This document shows, one piece after another, positions 1-6,077 of a stretch of 20,103 bases of DNA. Position 1 is the stretch's first letter. Every line of letters starts with the position of its first letter. The translations under genes and the position numbers were made by a program. The DNA is from JBGRQB01 sp041725875 (lineage in GTDB: Bacteria > Bacteroidota > Ignavibacteria > Ignavibacteriales > Melioribacteraceae). The DNA is taken from assembly GCA_041725875.1 (NCBI GenBank), contig JBGRQB010000066.1, forward strand, positions 1 to 20,103, in the 5' to 3' direction. The notes under the pieces are model-generated. The model was not told where the DNA came from, did not search any database, and was given only the letters and a program-made list of their open reading frames with translations.

Positions 1-23
1 TATCTAATTAACTTTAGGTATTT

Positions 24-28
24 GGAGG
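24..28 (+). promoter_or_regulatory. Shine-Dalgarno fixing a TTG start
   Basis: GGAGG lies 6 nt before TTG at 35. The nearby GTG at 31 runs into a stop after three codons, so TTG is the supported start of the ROK kinase. Confidence 0.75.
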
Positions 29-34
29 TTGTGA

Positions 35-991
35 TTGGCTAAGACTAAGGTTACTCTTGGCATTGATATCGGTGGAACCAACACAGTTTTCGGACTGGTA
101 ACAAAAGATGGTGAATGCCTTCACCAATCAGGGGTTCTTACTCTGGCAGATAAACCCGCCGGAGATTTATTTAACAGATTATTTGAGAAATTTCATACTA
201 TTTTTGATCCTGTAAAAGATCAATATGAACTTTGCGGTGCAGGAATTGGTGCGCCCAATACTAATTATTATACGGGACAAATTGTAAGTCCGCCAAACTT
301 TAACTGGAAAACGGAAAACTTAACCGAACTTCTGAAAAAGTATATCGATTTACCGGTTGCTGTTACCAACGATGCCAATGCAGCTGCACTTGGCGAGAAA
401 ATGTTTGGTAACGGGAGAGGACTCAAAAACTTTATTGAAATTACTCTTGGAACCGGACTCGGAAGCGGAATAGTTGTTAATGATGAAATTTTATACGGCA
501 GTGACGGCTTTGCCGGAGAACTGGGACATATAACTGCAATTCCTGACGGAAGAATTTGCGGATGCGGAAAAAAAGGTTGCCTGGAAACTTACGCTTCGGC
601 AACAGGTATTACCAGAACAGTCTATGAACTCCTTTCAGAATCATCCTGCAAATCAAAATTAAGATCTGTTTCATTTGCCGATCTTACTTCAAAAATGATT
701 TATGAAATGGCTAAAGATGGTGACGAGATTGCCTTAAAAGCTTTTGACAGAACCGCAAAAATACTTGGCAGAGCATTGGCCGATGCTGTAGCTGTGTTCA
801 GTCCGGAAGCATTTATATTGTTTGGCGGACTGGCAAACGCCGGCGATCTGCTGTTGAAGCCGACAAAAAAATATATGGAAGAAAACCTGCTGCAGGTATT
901 TAAGAATAAAGTGAAGATTTTACAATCCGGACTCGAAGCTTCTGACGTGGCAATTATAGGAGCCGCAGCTTTAATCTGGAACGAAATTTAA
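35..991 (+). CDS. ROK-family sugar kinase (glucokinase-like)
   Basis: This is a probable cytoplasmic ATP-dependent hexose kinase of the ROK family, most likely acting on glucose or a related (amino)sugar to feed glycolysis. The N-terminal phosphate-binding motif DIGGTNT is at about residues 11-17. The catalytic aspartate is D113 in TNDANAAA. The structural zinc site of ROK kinases is complete, with H165 in GELGH and C175, C177 and C182 in CGCGKKGCLE. The glycine-rich GTGLGSG segment lies just before this. At 318 aa the length is normal for ROK kinases, and there is no DNA-binding N-terminal extension, so it is a kinase rather than a ROK repressor. The start is TTG with a strong ribosome site. 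It appears to be transcribed alone, since a hairpin terminator follows. The exact sugar cannot be read from the sequence; fructokinase, mannokinase or N-acetylglucosamine kinase are alternatives. Confidence 0.92.
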   Translation: MAKTKVTLGIDIGGTNTVFGLVTKDGECLHQSGVLTLADKPAGDLFNRLFEKFHTIFDPVKDQYELCGAGIGAPNTNYYTGQIVSPPNFNWKTENLTELLKKYIDLPVAVTNDANAAALGEKMFGNGRGLKNFIEITLGTGLGSGIVVNDEILYGSDGFAGELGHITAIPDGRICGCGKKGCLETYASATGITRTVYELLSESSCKSKLRSVSFADLTSKMIYEMAKDGDEIALKAFDRTAKILGRALADAVAVFSPEAFILFGGLANAGDLLLKPTKKYMEENLLQVFKNKVKILQSGLEASDVAIIGAAALIWNEI

Positions 992-997
992 TCTGAC

Positions 998-1029
998 AAA
1001 AGCAGTTATGAAAATTGTGACTGCTTTTT
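998..1029 (+). terminator. Intrinsic terminator of the ROK kinase gene
   Basis: AAAAGCAGT (998-1006) pairs perfectly with ACTGCTTTT (1020-1028) around a 13-nt loop. The pairing ends in a T run 7 nt beyond the stop codon of the kinase gene. Confidence 0.65.
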
Positions 1030-1111
1030 CCTGCAAAAAAATACCACATTATTATGCGGTTTGATTCATTGAAAAATTAAAGTAATTTTACAGATAAACT
1101 CCGGAGGTAAG

Positions 1112-1735
1112 ATGGATAAAGAAAGTTTCTGGTTAAAAATTGCACGAGAATTACAATCAATGAGTCAGTCCGGACTCGCATTTTCCGAAAATGAATATGA
1201 TATTCAGCGTTACAAGCGACTAAATGAAATGTCGGCTGAAATACTTTCGGAATACTCAAATCTCGATAAAGAAGTAACAGAGAAACTCTTTCTTAATCTG
1301 CCCGGATATGCAACTCCCAAAATAGATGTAAGAAGTGCTGTTGTTAAAGACGGCAAAATTCTTCTTGTAAAAGAGATTCAGGACGGATGCTGGTCAATGC
1401 CGGGCGGCTGGGCTGATGTAGGAGATTATCCCTCGGAAGTTGCAATACGCGAAACAAAAGAAGAGAGCGGTTACGATGTAAAGGTGAAAAAGCTGGTTGC
1501 GGTTTTTGATGCAAATCGTGCAGACAGAGATCTCGAGTTTTTCCACGCATTTAAGCTGATCTTTTTGTGTGAACTTACAGGTGGAGAAGCTGACCCTGAT
1601 CACGAAATTTTAGATGTAGGATTTTTTGATCTGGATAACCTTCCTGAATTATCAAAATACAGAACCAACGAAAAATTTATAAATGAAATTAAAGCACATC
1701 TTTCAGATCCTGAAAGAGAAACTGCTTTTGATTAA
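1112..1735 (+). CDS. Nudix hydrolase with N-terminal helical domain (YjhB-type)
   Basis: This is a probable nucleoside-diphosphate-X pyrophosphohydrolase that cleaves a compound such as ADP-ribose or CDP-choline into two phosphates. The Nudix box occupies residues 99-121 and has REx(2)EExG intact (R113, E114, E117, E118, G120). The first Glu of the canonical box is Asp here (D105), within GGWADVG, a wording I associate with the YjhB-like subfamily. Residues 1 to about 60 form the helical N-terminal domain typical of that subfamily, whose members include enzymes acting on CDP-choline or ADP-ribose. The start ATG has GGAGG 4 nt upstream. The stop is 9 nt before the decarboxylase gene, so the two are likely co-transcribed. 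The substrate is not determinable. A CDP-alcohol pathway lies some 9 kb downstream, but a link is speculation. Confidence 0.88.
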   Translation: MDKESFWLKIARELQSMSQSGLAFSENEYDIQRYKRLNEMSAEILSEYSNLDKEVTEKLFLNLPGYATPKIDVRSAVVKDGKILLVKEIQDGCWSMPGGWADVGDYPSEVAIRETKEESGYDVKVKKLVAVFDANRADRDLEFFHAFKLIFLCELTGGEADPDHEILDVGFFDLDNLPELSKYRTNEKFINEIKAHLSDPERETAFD

Positions 1736-1744
1736 TGAGGTGTT

Positions 1745-3160
1745 ATGAGCGAGATTCTGAACAAGGCTTACAATCCGGAGTGGTTCCGTAAAGAGGGACA
1801 TAAACTTGTTGATCTTTTAGCGGATTACTTAACCGAATGCAGATCAAACCCGGATCAGAAAACAATCAACTGGAGAGAACCGGATGATCTTCTTGCTGAC
1901 TGGAAAAACTTTTTTGAAGATGAAAACTTTGAAATAGGAGATTTCTTCAAAAAGGTAATTGATGACGGAATTCATATTCATAACCCTAAATTTATTGGTC
2001 ACCAAGTAACTCCTTCGCTGCCAATTGCAGGGTTGTCCGATTTTCTGGCAACTCAGATTAACAATGCAATGGCAATTTATGAAATGGGTCCGGCTCCCAC
2101 TGTTATGGAGAAAATTATAATTGACTGGATAAGCAAAAAAGCAGGATACCGGAATGGTGACGGAGTTCTTACTTCGGGCGGATCTCTTGGTAATCTTACG
2201 GCACTTCTTGCAGCGCGACAAGCAAAAACCAGCTACAACATCTGGGAAGACGGAGTGAAGGAGAATGATAAACCTGTGTTTATGGTTTCTGAGCAATCTC
2301 ATTATTCTAATGCGCGCGCTGTGAAAATTATGGGTCTGGGAGAAACCGGAATTCTAAAACTTCCTGTTAACAGCAAAATGCAGATTGACGCAACAAAAAT
2401 AGAAGAACATTTTCTTAAAGCGCGTGAAGAAGGCAAAAATATAATTGGCTTTATTGCAAATGCCTGCTCAACATCTACAGGTACTTATGATGATCTTGAA
2501 GCAATTGCTGATTTCTGTGAAAAGTATGACATCTGGCTGCACGTTGATGCTGCACATGGCGGGCCCGCAATTTTTAGTGATAAATATAAATATCTTGTAA
2601 AGGGAATAGAGAGAGCTGATTCAATTGCAATCGATTTTCATAAAATGATGATGGCTTCTGCTTTAACCACTGCGGTTCTTTTTAAGGAAAGCTCTCATTC
2701 ATACGAAACATTTGCTCAAAAAGCTTCCTATATACTGGAAAGAAATAATGACTGGTTTAACATTGCAAGCAGAACCCTTGAATGCACCAAAAAGGGGATG
2801 AGTATTAAACTCTTTGCAACAATTAAACTTTACGGTGAAAAACTCTTTGATGAGTATGTTACAGGAAGATTTGATACGGCAAGAGAATTTGCACAATATA
2901 TAGATTCACAATCTGATTTTGAAAATGCGCTTGAACCTGAAAGTAATATTTTATGTTTTCGTTATGTTCAATCGGATGTTGAAGATTTGAATAAACTGAA
3001 TGCGGAAATTAGAAAAAAAGTGGTTGAAGATGGCAGGTTTTATATTGTTCAGACAATAATTGATGATAAAACTTATTTGCGACTTTCAATAATGAATCCT
3101 TTTACAACACTTAAAGAATTTGAAGAACTACTGGAACTGATAAGAAAAACAGCAAAATAA
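1745..3160 (+). CDS. PLP-dependent group II amino-acid decarboxylase (DDC family)
   Basis: This is a cytoplasmic fold-type I PLP enzyme of the aromatic-amino-acid/2,4-diaminobutyrate/glutamate decarboxylase group, converting an amino acid to an amine and CO2. Key residues are visible. H186 in EQSHYS stacks on the cofactor, D268 in HVDAAHGG binds the pyridine nitrogen, and K300 in DFHKMMM forms the Schiff base. HNPKFIGHQ near residue 80 is the group II substrate-side motif. The length of 471 aa is normal. A ribosome site (GAGG) sits between the Nudix stop and this ATG, 9 nt apart, consistent with an operon. No partner amino-acid/amine antiporter is adjacent, so acid resistance is not indicated. 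The substrate remains open: L-2,4-diaminobutyrate, tyrosine, aspartate and glutamate are all possible in this family. Confidence 0.9.
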   Translation: MSEILNKAYNPEWFRKEGHKLVDLLADYLTECRSNPDQKTINWREPDDLLADWKNFFEDENFEIGDFFKKVIDDGIHIHNPKFIGHQVTPSLPIAGLSDFLATQINNAMAIYEMGPAPTVMEKIIIDWISKKAGYRNGDGVLTSGGSLGNLTALLAARQAKTSYNIWEDGVKENDKPVFMVSEQSHYSNARAVKIMGLGETGILKLPVNSKMQIDATKIEEHFLKAREEGKNIIGFIANACSTSTGTYDDLEAIADFCEKYDIWLHVDAAHGGPAIFSDKYKYLVKGIERADSIAIDFHKMMMASALTTAVLFKESSHSYETFAQKASYILERNNDWFNIASRTLECTKKGMSIKLFATIKLYGEKLFDEYVTGRFDTAREFAQYIDSQSDFENALEPESNILCFRYVQSDVEDLNKLNAEIRKKVVEDGRFYIVQTIIDDKTYLRLSIMNPFTTLKEFEELLELIRKTAK

Positions 3161-3211
3161 AAAGAGCGTTCTGATTTTCTTCAAAAAAAGAATATTTTAT
3201 TGAAAATCGTG

Positions 3212-3242
3212 TTGAGAATATTGATTGGCAATTTGTTATATT
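3212..3242 (+). promoter_or_regulatory. Weak candidate promoter for the ychJ-like gene
   Basis: TTGAGA (3212-3217) and TATATT (3237-3242) are separated by 19 bp, about 38 nt before the next start. The spacing is long and the match is only moderate. Confidence 0.25.
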
Positions 3243-3279
3243 AACAATCTGTATTTCAAAATTATGGAGAATTTTTACG

Positions 3280-3765
3280 ATGACGGAATGTCCTTGCGGA
3301 TCACGAATTGATTTCGAAGAATGCTGCGAAAAGATTTTTATGGGCGATGCAAAAGCGGCAACCGCCGAAGCTTTAATGAGATCACGTTACACAGCCTATG
3401 TTGAACATAATTATAGATATTTATTAGAGTCTTTACATCCGGATCATAGAAAAGATTATGATGAAGAAGCTACAAAACAGTGGGCAGAATCATCTGAATG
3501 GACCGGACTTGAAATAGTAAGCACCGAAAAAGGGCAGGAAAACGACACAACAGGTGAAGTGGAGTTTATTGCCAATTTCAGAATAAAAGAGCACGATTTA
3601 ACACATCACGAAGTAGCTAAATTTGAGAAAATAGATGGCGACTGGTATTTTGTTGAAGGTGAAGATGTTAAACCGGCTCCTGTAATTAACGACGAACCAA
3701 AGGTAGGCAGAAATGAGCCTTGTCCTTGCGGAAGTGGTAAAAAATTCAAAAAATGCTGCGGATAA
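3280..3765 (+). CDS. ychJ: YchJ-family protein with two SEC-C zinc motifs
   Basis: This is a small cytoplasmic protein of the YchJ/UPF0225 family, whose cellular role is not established. It begins with a SEC-C-like motif (C4, C6, C15, C16), followed by the family signature around LMRSRYTAYVE (residues 32-42). A central NTF2-like alpha/beta domain comes next, and a canonical SEC-C motif forms the last residues (C148, C150, C159, C160, in CPCGSGKKFKKCC). SEC-C motifs bind zinc and, in SecA, contact SecB and ribosomes. The 161-aa length fits the family. GGAGA lies 9 nt before the ATG. No terminator separates it clearly from the Rrf2 gene unless the palindrome at 3814-3836 acts as one. Confidence 0.88.
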   Translation: MTECPCGSRIDFEECCEKIFMGDAKAATAEALMRSRYTAYVEHNYRYLLESLHPDHRKDYDEEATKQWAESSEWTGLEIVSTEKGQENDTTGEVEFIANFRIKEHDLTHHEVAKFEKIDGDWYFVEGEDVKPAPVINDEPKVGRNEPCPCGSGKKFKKCCG

Positions 3766-3798
3766 CGCGCATTTTCACAAGAAAAATAAAATAAGGTT

Positions 3799-3827
3799 TT
3801 GTAATTCTAATTAAATCCTACTAAATT
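3799..3827 (+). promoter_or_regulatory. Candidate promoter of the rrf2-mnmA operon
   Basis: TTGTAA (3799-3804) and TAAATT (3822-3827) are 17 bp apart, each matching the sigma-70 consensus at four of six positions. The -10 hexamer lies in the middle of the palindrome at 3814-3836, an arrangement expected for repression. Confidence 0.4.
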
Positions 3828-3836
3828 AGTAGGATT
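3814..3836. promoter_or_regulatory. Perfect 23-bp palindrome: Rrf2 operator or terminator
   Basis: AATCCTACTAA (3814-3824) and TTAGTAGGATT (3826-3836) are perfect inverted repeats around a single A. The centre ACTAAATTAGT resembles the half-site layout of Rrf2-family operators such as IscR type 1 sites. It covers the likely -10 region and ends 13 nt before the Rrf2 start, which favours autoregulation. The same sequence followed by GTTTTT could form an intrinsic terminator for ychJ, and the two uses are not exclusive. Confidence 0.6.
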
Positions 3837-3849
3837 GTTTTTAAAAGTT

Positions 3850-4251
3850 ATGAAGATAAATACAAAAGTCAGGTATGGTTTAAGGGCGATGATTGAAGTC
3901 GCCGAAAAAGGTAAATTTGATCCGGTTAGAACATCCGAATTGGCGCAAAGTCAAGATCTTTCGGTAAAATATCTGGAAGCACTTATGGTTAAACTGAAAA
4001 ATGCCGGTCTGGTTCACTCTGTAAGAGGAAACAAAGGCGGTTATCTTTTAGCCAGAAAAGCTTCAACAATTACTGCTTATGATATTTTTCTGGCACTGGA
4101 TGAATCTTTTGAAATAGTTCCTTGTTTATGTGAAGACAGAGTTTGCGAACGTAATGAGTTTTGCGGAACAAAGGAATTGTGGAAAGAGCTTGCAGGATCG
4201 ATGGAAAATAAATTAAAAGCAATCAGACTGGAGAACCTGACTGAAAATTAG
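3850..4251 (+). CDS. Rrf2-family transcriptional regulator with clustered cysteines
   Basis: This is a winged-helix DNA-binding regulator of the Rrf2 family (relatives IscR, NsrR, CymR, RirA). I chose ATG 3850, which gives the typical opening MKINTKVRYGLRAM. The longer frame from TTG 3835 starts inside the palindrome and adds an atypical extension. The helix-turn-helix covers about residues 26-50 (SELAQSQDLSVKYLEALM) and the wing RGNKGGYLL is at 59-67. The C-terminal half has C92, C94, C99 and C105, close in spacing to the three cluster-binding cysteines of IscR, so an Fe-S cluster or other thiol/redox sensor is plausible. The protein has 133 residues. It precedes mnmA by 15 nt and probably represses its own operon through the palindrome at 3814-3836. 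In some bacteria an Rrf2 regulator (CymR) sits beside a desulfurase and mnmA; here the desulfurase is absent. Confidence 0.9.
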   Translation: MKINTKVRYGLRAMIEVAEKGKFDPVRTSELAQSQDLSVKYLEALMVKLKNAGLVHSVRGNKGGYLLARKASTITAYDIFLALDESFEIVPCLCEDRVCERNEFCGTKELWKELAGSMENKLKAIRLENLTEN

Positions 4252-4266
4252 AAGGGTTTTAGTTTT

Positions 4267-5343
4267 ATGAACAAAGATATTACCGTTGCTGTTGGAATGA
4301 GTGGCGGTGTAGATTCTTCAGTTACTGCCGGAATTTTAAAAAATGCCGGTTATAATGTTATTGGAATTACAATGAAAATATGGGACGGTGCAATTGAGAT
4401 ACAGGAAACCACCAAACACGCCTGTTACGGTCCCGACGAGTGGGAAGATATAGAAATTTCCACAGATGTATGTAAAAAACTGGATATACCATATCACGTT
4501 TACGATCTTTCCGGTGAATACAAAGATACAGTCCTCAAATATTTCAAATCAGAATATCTTGCCGGAAGAACTCCCAATCCATGTGTTTTATGTAATCAAT
4601 CTATGAAGTTCGGATTTCTTATTGATGCAGCCAAGAAAAATGGTCTGGAATTTGACTATTTTGCCACAGGACATTATGCAAAAATTCTTGAATCAAATGG
4701 TGAAAGATTACTTGCAAAATCTCCAAATGATAAAAAGGATCAGACTTACTTTTTGAGCAGACTCAAAAAGGAACAGCTTTCAAATATTATGTTCCCGATA
4801 GGCGAATTTGATAAAGCAGATGTAAGGAAAGAAGCCGAGCGTTTGGGACTGGAAGTTGCAAGCAGGGAAGAGAGTCAGGATTTCATTTCCGGCGGAGATT
4901 ATACACCGCTTTTCACAGCCGAAGAAACCATTCCAGGAGATATAGTTGATGACCGCGGAAATCTGCTTGGCAGACATGAAGGAATTTACAAATATACAAT
5001 TGGTCAGAGAAAAGGTTTGGGAATCAGTTCTCCAAAACCGATGTATGTTTTAAGAATTGATGCAAAAAAGAACAGAATAATTGTTACTGAAAAAGCAAAT
5101 CTTTTTTCTGAAAAAGCTTATGTAACAGATGTGAATATGCTCAAAATTATGGAGCAAAATGCCACATTTTCTGCTAAAGTTAAGATCAGACAGAACAATA
5201 AAGAATCGGAAGCAGAAGTTAAACTGAAAGAGGGAGCAGAAGCGGAAATCACTTTTGATGCTCCGGCACTCTCTGTAACTCCCGGACAGATTGCTGTGTT
5301 TTACGACAATGATGTTGTGCTGGGCAGTGGAATATTAAAGTAA
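4267..5343 (+). CDS. mnmA: tRNA 2-thiouridine(34) synthase MnmA, variant lacking one catalytic cysteine
   Basis: MnmA adenylates U34 of tRNAs for Lys, Glu and Gln and replaces the 2-oxygen with sulfur. The PP-loop is GMSGGVDSS (residues 10-18). GRTPNPCVLCN (100-110) carries the first catalytic region with C106 and C109 as a CxxC pair. ATGHYA (133-138), DQTYFLSRL (158-166) and the C-terminal GQRKGLGI and TPGQIAVFY motifs are all typical. The second catalytic cysteine of classical enzymes (Cys199 in E. coli, in a STGICF-type segment) is missing: the equivalent segment reads ESQDFISGGDY (202-212). No cysteine occurs after C109; C53 and C69 are the only others. CxxC-type MnmA enzymes that bind a [4Fe-4S] cluster are known, so Fe-S chemistry is plausible here. 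The Rrf2 partner supports this indirectly. AAGGG precedes the ATG by 9 nt. The 358-aa length is normal. Confidence 0.93.
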   Translation: MNKDITVAVGMSGGVDSSVTAGILKNAGYNVIGITMKIWDGAIEIQETTKHACYGPDEWEDIEISTDVCKKLDIPYHVYDLSGEYKDTVLKYFKSEYLAGRTPNPCVLCNQSMKFGFLIDAAKKNGLEFDYFATGHYAKILESNGERLLAKSPNDKKDQTYFLSRLKKEQLSNIMFPIGEFDKADVRKEAERLGLEVASREESQDFISGGDYTPLFTAEETIPGDIVDDRGNLLGRHEGIYKYTIGQRKGLGISSPKPMYVLRIDAKKNRIIVTEKANLFSEKAYVTDVNMLKIMEQNATFSAKVKIRQNNKESEAEVKLKEGAEAEITFDAPALSVTPGQIAVFYDNDVVLGSGILK

Positions 5344-5366
5344 GATTTTAGTCATATCAGATAGAT

Positions 5367-5395
5367 AAGCCCTCGAAATTTCGAGGGCTTTTTTA
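5367..5395 (+). terminator. Strong intrinsic terminator after mnmA
   Basis: AAGCCCTCGAAA (5367-5378) and TTTCGAGGGCTT (5379-5390) are perfect inverted repeats followed by TTTTT. The hairpin ends the Rrf2-mnmA transcript. Confidence 0.9.
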
Positions 5396-5437
5396 TTGTA
5401 TTTTCCGTTTGTTCACTATAAAAACTGTGTAAAATTG

Positions 5438-5463
5438 ATAGTGTAACAAGTAGTGTACACTAT
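5438..5463. promoter_or_regulatory. Inverted and direct repeats of TAGTGTA, candidate operator
   Basis: ATAGTGTA (5438-5445) and TACACTAT (5456-5463) are inverted repeats, and TAGTGTACACTA (5451-5462) is itself a 12-bp palindrome. TAGTGTA recurs with a 12-bp offset. This resembles a protein-binding site, but no regulator is assigned. Confidence 0.35.
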
Positions 5464-5768
5464 TTGCTTTCTTTGTTAGCGATATAACCTAACTTGTTGT
5501 GAAACAATAAGTTATCTTTGATGTTGAGAATGGGAGCAGTCGGTTAACTGCAAAAAATGAGTAAAATTGCAATAAATTTACTAAAGAACAGTAGAAACAA
5601 GAAAACAGTGCTGCTGATTTTTATTATGACCAGGTAATTTATTGTGGCATTTACAAAAATTCTTTGGAGTTCAGAAAAAATGCTCCTCAGATTTGCTAAT
5701 TCAAAAATCCAACCTAAAAGCAAAAACTGCCAAAATGCTCCCAAAAGCGGATCAGCTGAAAATTTAAC

Positions 5769-5804
5769 GGAGCATAGTTTAGTAATATAAAACTTCAGTG
5801 CTCC
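5769..5804 (+). other. Hairpin in the PFOR upstream region
   Basis: GGAGCA (5769-5774) pairs with TGCTCC (5799-5804), and the nested AGTTT (5776-5780) pairs with AAACT (5790-5794). Together they make a two-part stem. Function is unknown. Confidence 0.35.
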
Positions 5805-5945
5805 TTATTAATTTTCTTAAGTGGATTAAGTCTAAATAGTTAATAAAAGAAAGTGATTCTCCTGATTACACTAATAAAGTAAAGCTGTAACAAATATTTA
5901 ATACTTAATTTCAGGAATATATCAATTATTTTTTGTAAATTCGTG

Positions 5946-5988
5946 AACCGGGATAATTTCAAATAATGTTTTCTGAAATTATCTGGTT
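5946..5988 (+). other. Hairpin about 90 nt before the PFOR start
   Basis: GATAATTTCA (5952-5961) pairs perfectly with TGAAATTATC (5974-5983). AACC (5946-5949) extends the stem with GGTT (5985-5988) across a small bulge. It is followed by TTG rather than a long T run, so a leader structure or operator seems as likely as a terminator. Confidence 0.4.
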
Positions 5989-6005
5989 TTGAAATGGATG
6001 GAAAA

Positions 6006-6028
6006 ATTCGGATAGTGCTAGTCCGGAT
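6006..6028 (+). other. Hairpin about 50 nt before the PFOR start
   Basis: ATTCGGA (6006-6012) can pair with TCCGGAT (6022-6028), with one G-U pair. It probably lies in the 5' untranslated leader of the PFOR mRNA. Confidence 0.35.
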
Positions 6029-6077
6029 TATGAATATCAAAAATCTATTTTCGTTAACATAAATTTAAGGTATGTAA

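Larger units (their letters stand above)
5396..6077. other. Long non-coding, structure-rich interval before the PFOR gene
   Basis: I see no convincing gene here. The open frames on the minus strand (66 aa each) have low-complexity, unfamiliar translations and no ribosome site. The interval holds several inverted repeats, listed separately. TGCTCC occurs at 5681, 5736 and 5799, with its complement GGAGCA at 5769. It is very AT-rich and probably contains the promoter and 5' leader of the PFOR gene, and possibly a small RNA. No tRNA or rRNA signature is visible. Confidence 0.5.

Noticed and set aside
1844..2302. 152-aa open frame on the minus strand
   Set aside because: It lies wholly inside the decarboxylase gene, which has all catalytic motifs. 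The antisense translation resembles nothing and is a coding shadow.
3173..3208. Inverted repeat GATTTTC/GAAAATC after the decarboxylase gene
   Set aside because: The 7-bp AT-rich arms with a long loop and no T run are too weak to call a terminator.
3835..3849. TTG start giving the Rrf2 protein five extra residues
   Set aside because: The TTG lies inside the palindrome, and the family begins at the MKINTKVRYGLRAM position, 15 nt downstream.
5943..5952. Shared GTGAACCGGG upstream of the PFOR gene and of the KAP gene (16678-16687)
   Set aside because: A 10-mer shared between two places in 20 kb is expected many times by chance, and flanking sequence does not match.
5544..6040. Two 66-aa minus-strand frames in the PFOR upstream region
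   Set aside because: They have no ribosome site, a low-complexity hydrophobic composition expected from AT-rich DNA, and overlap with the hairpins.
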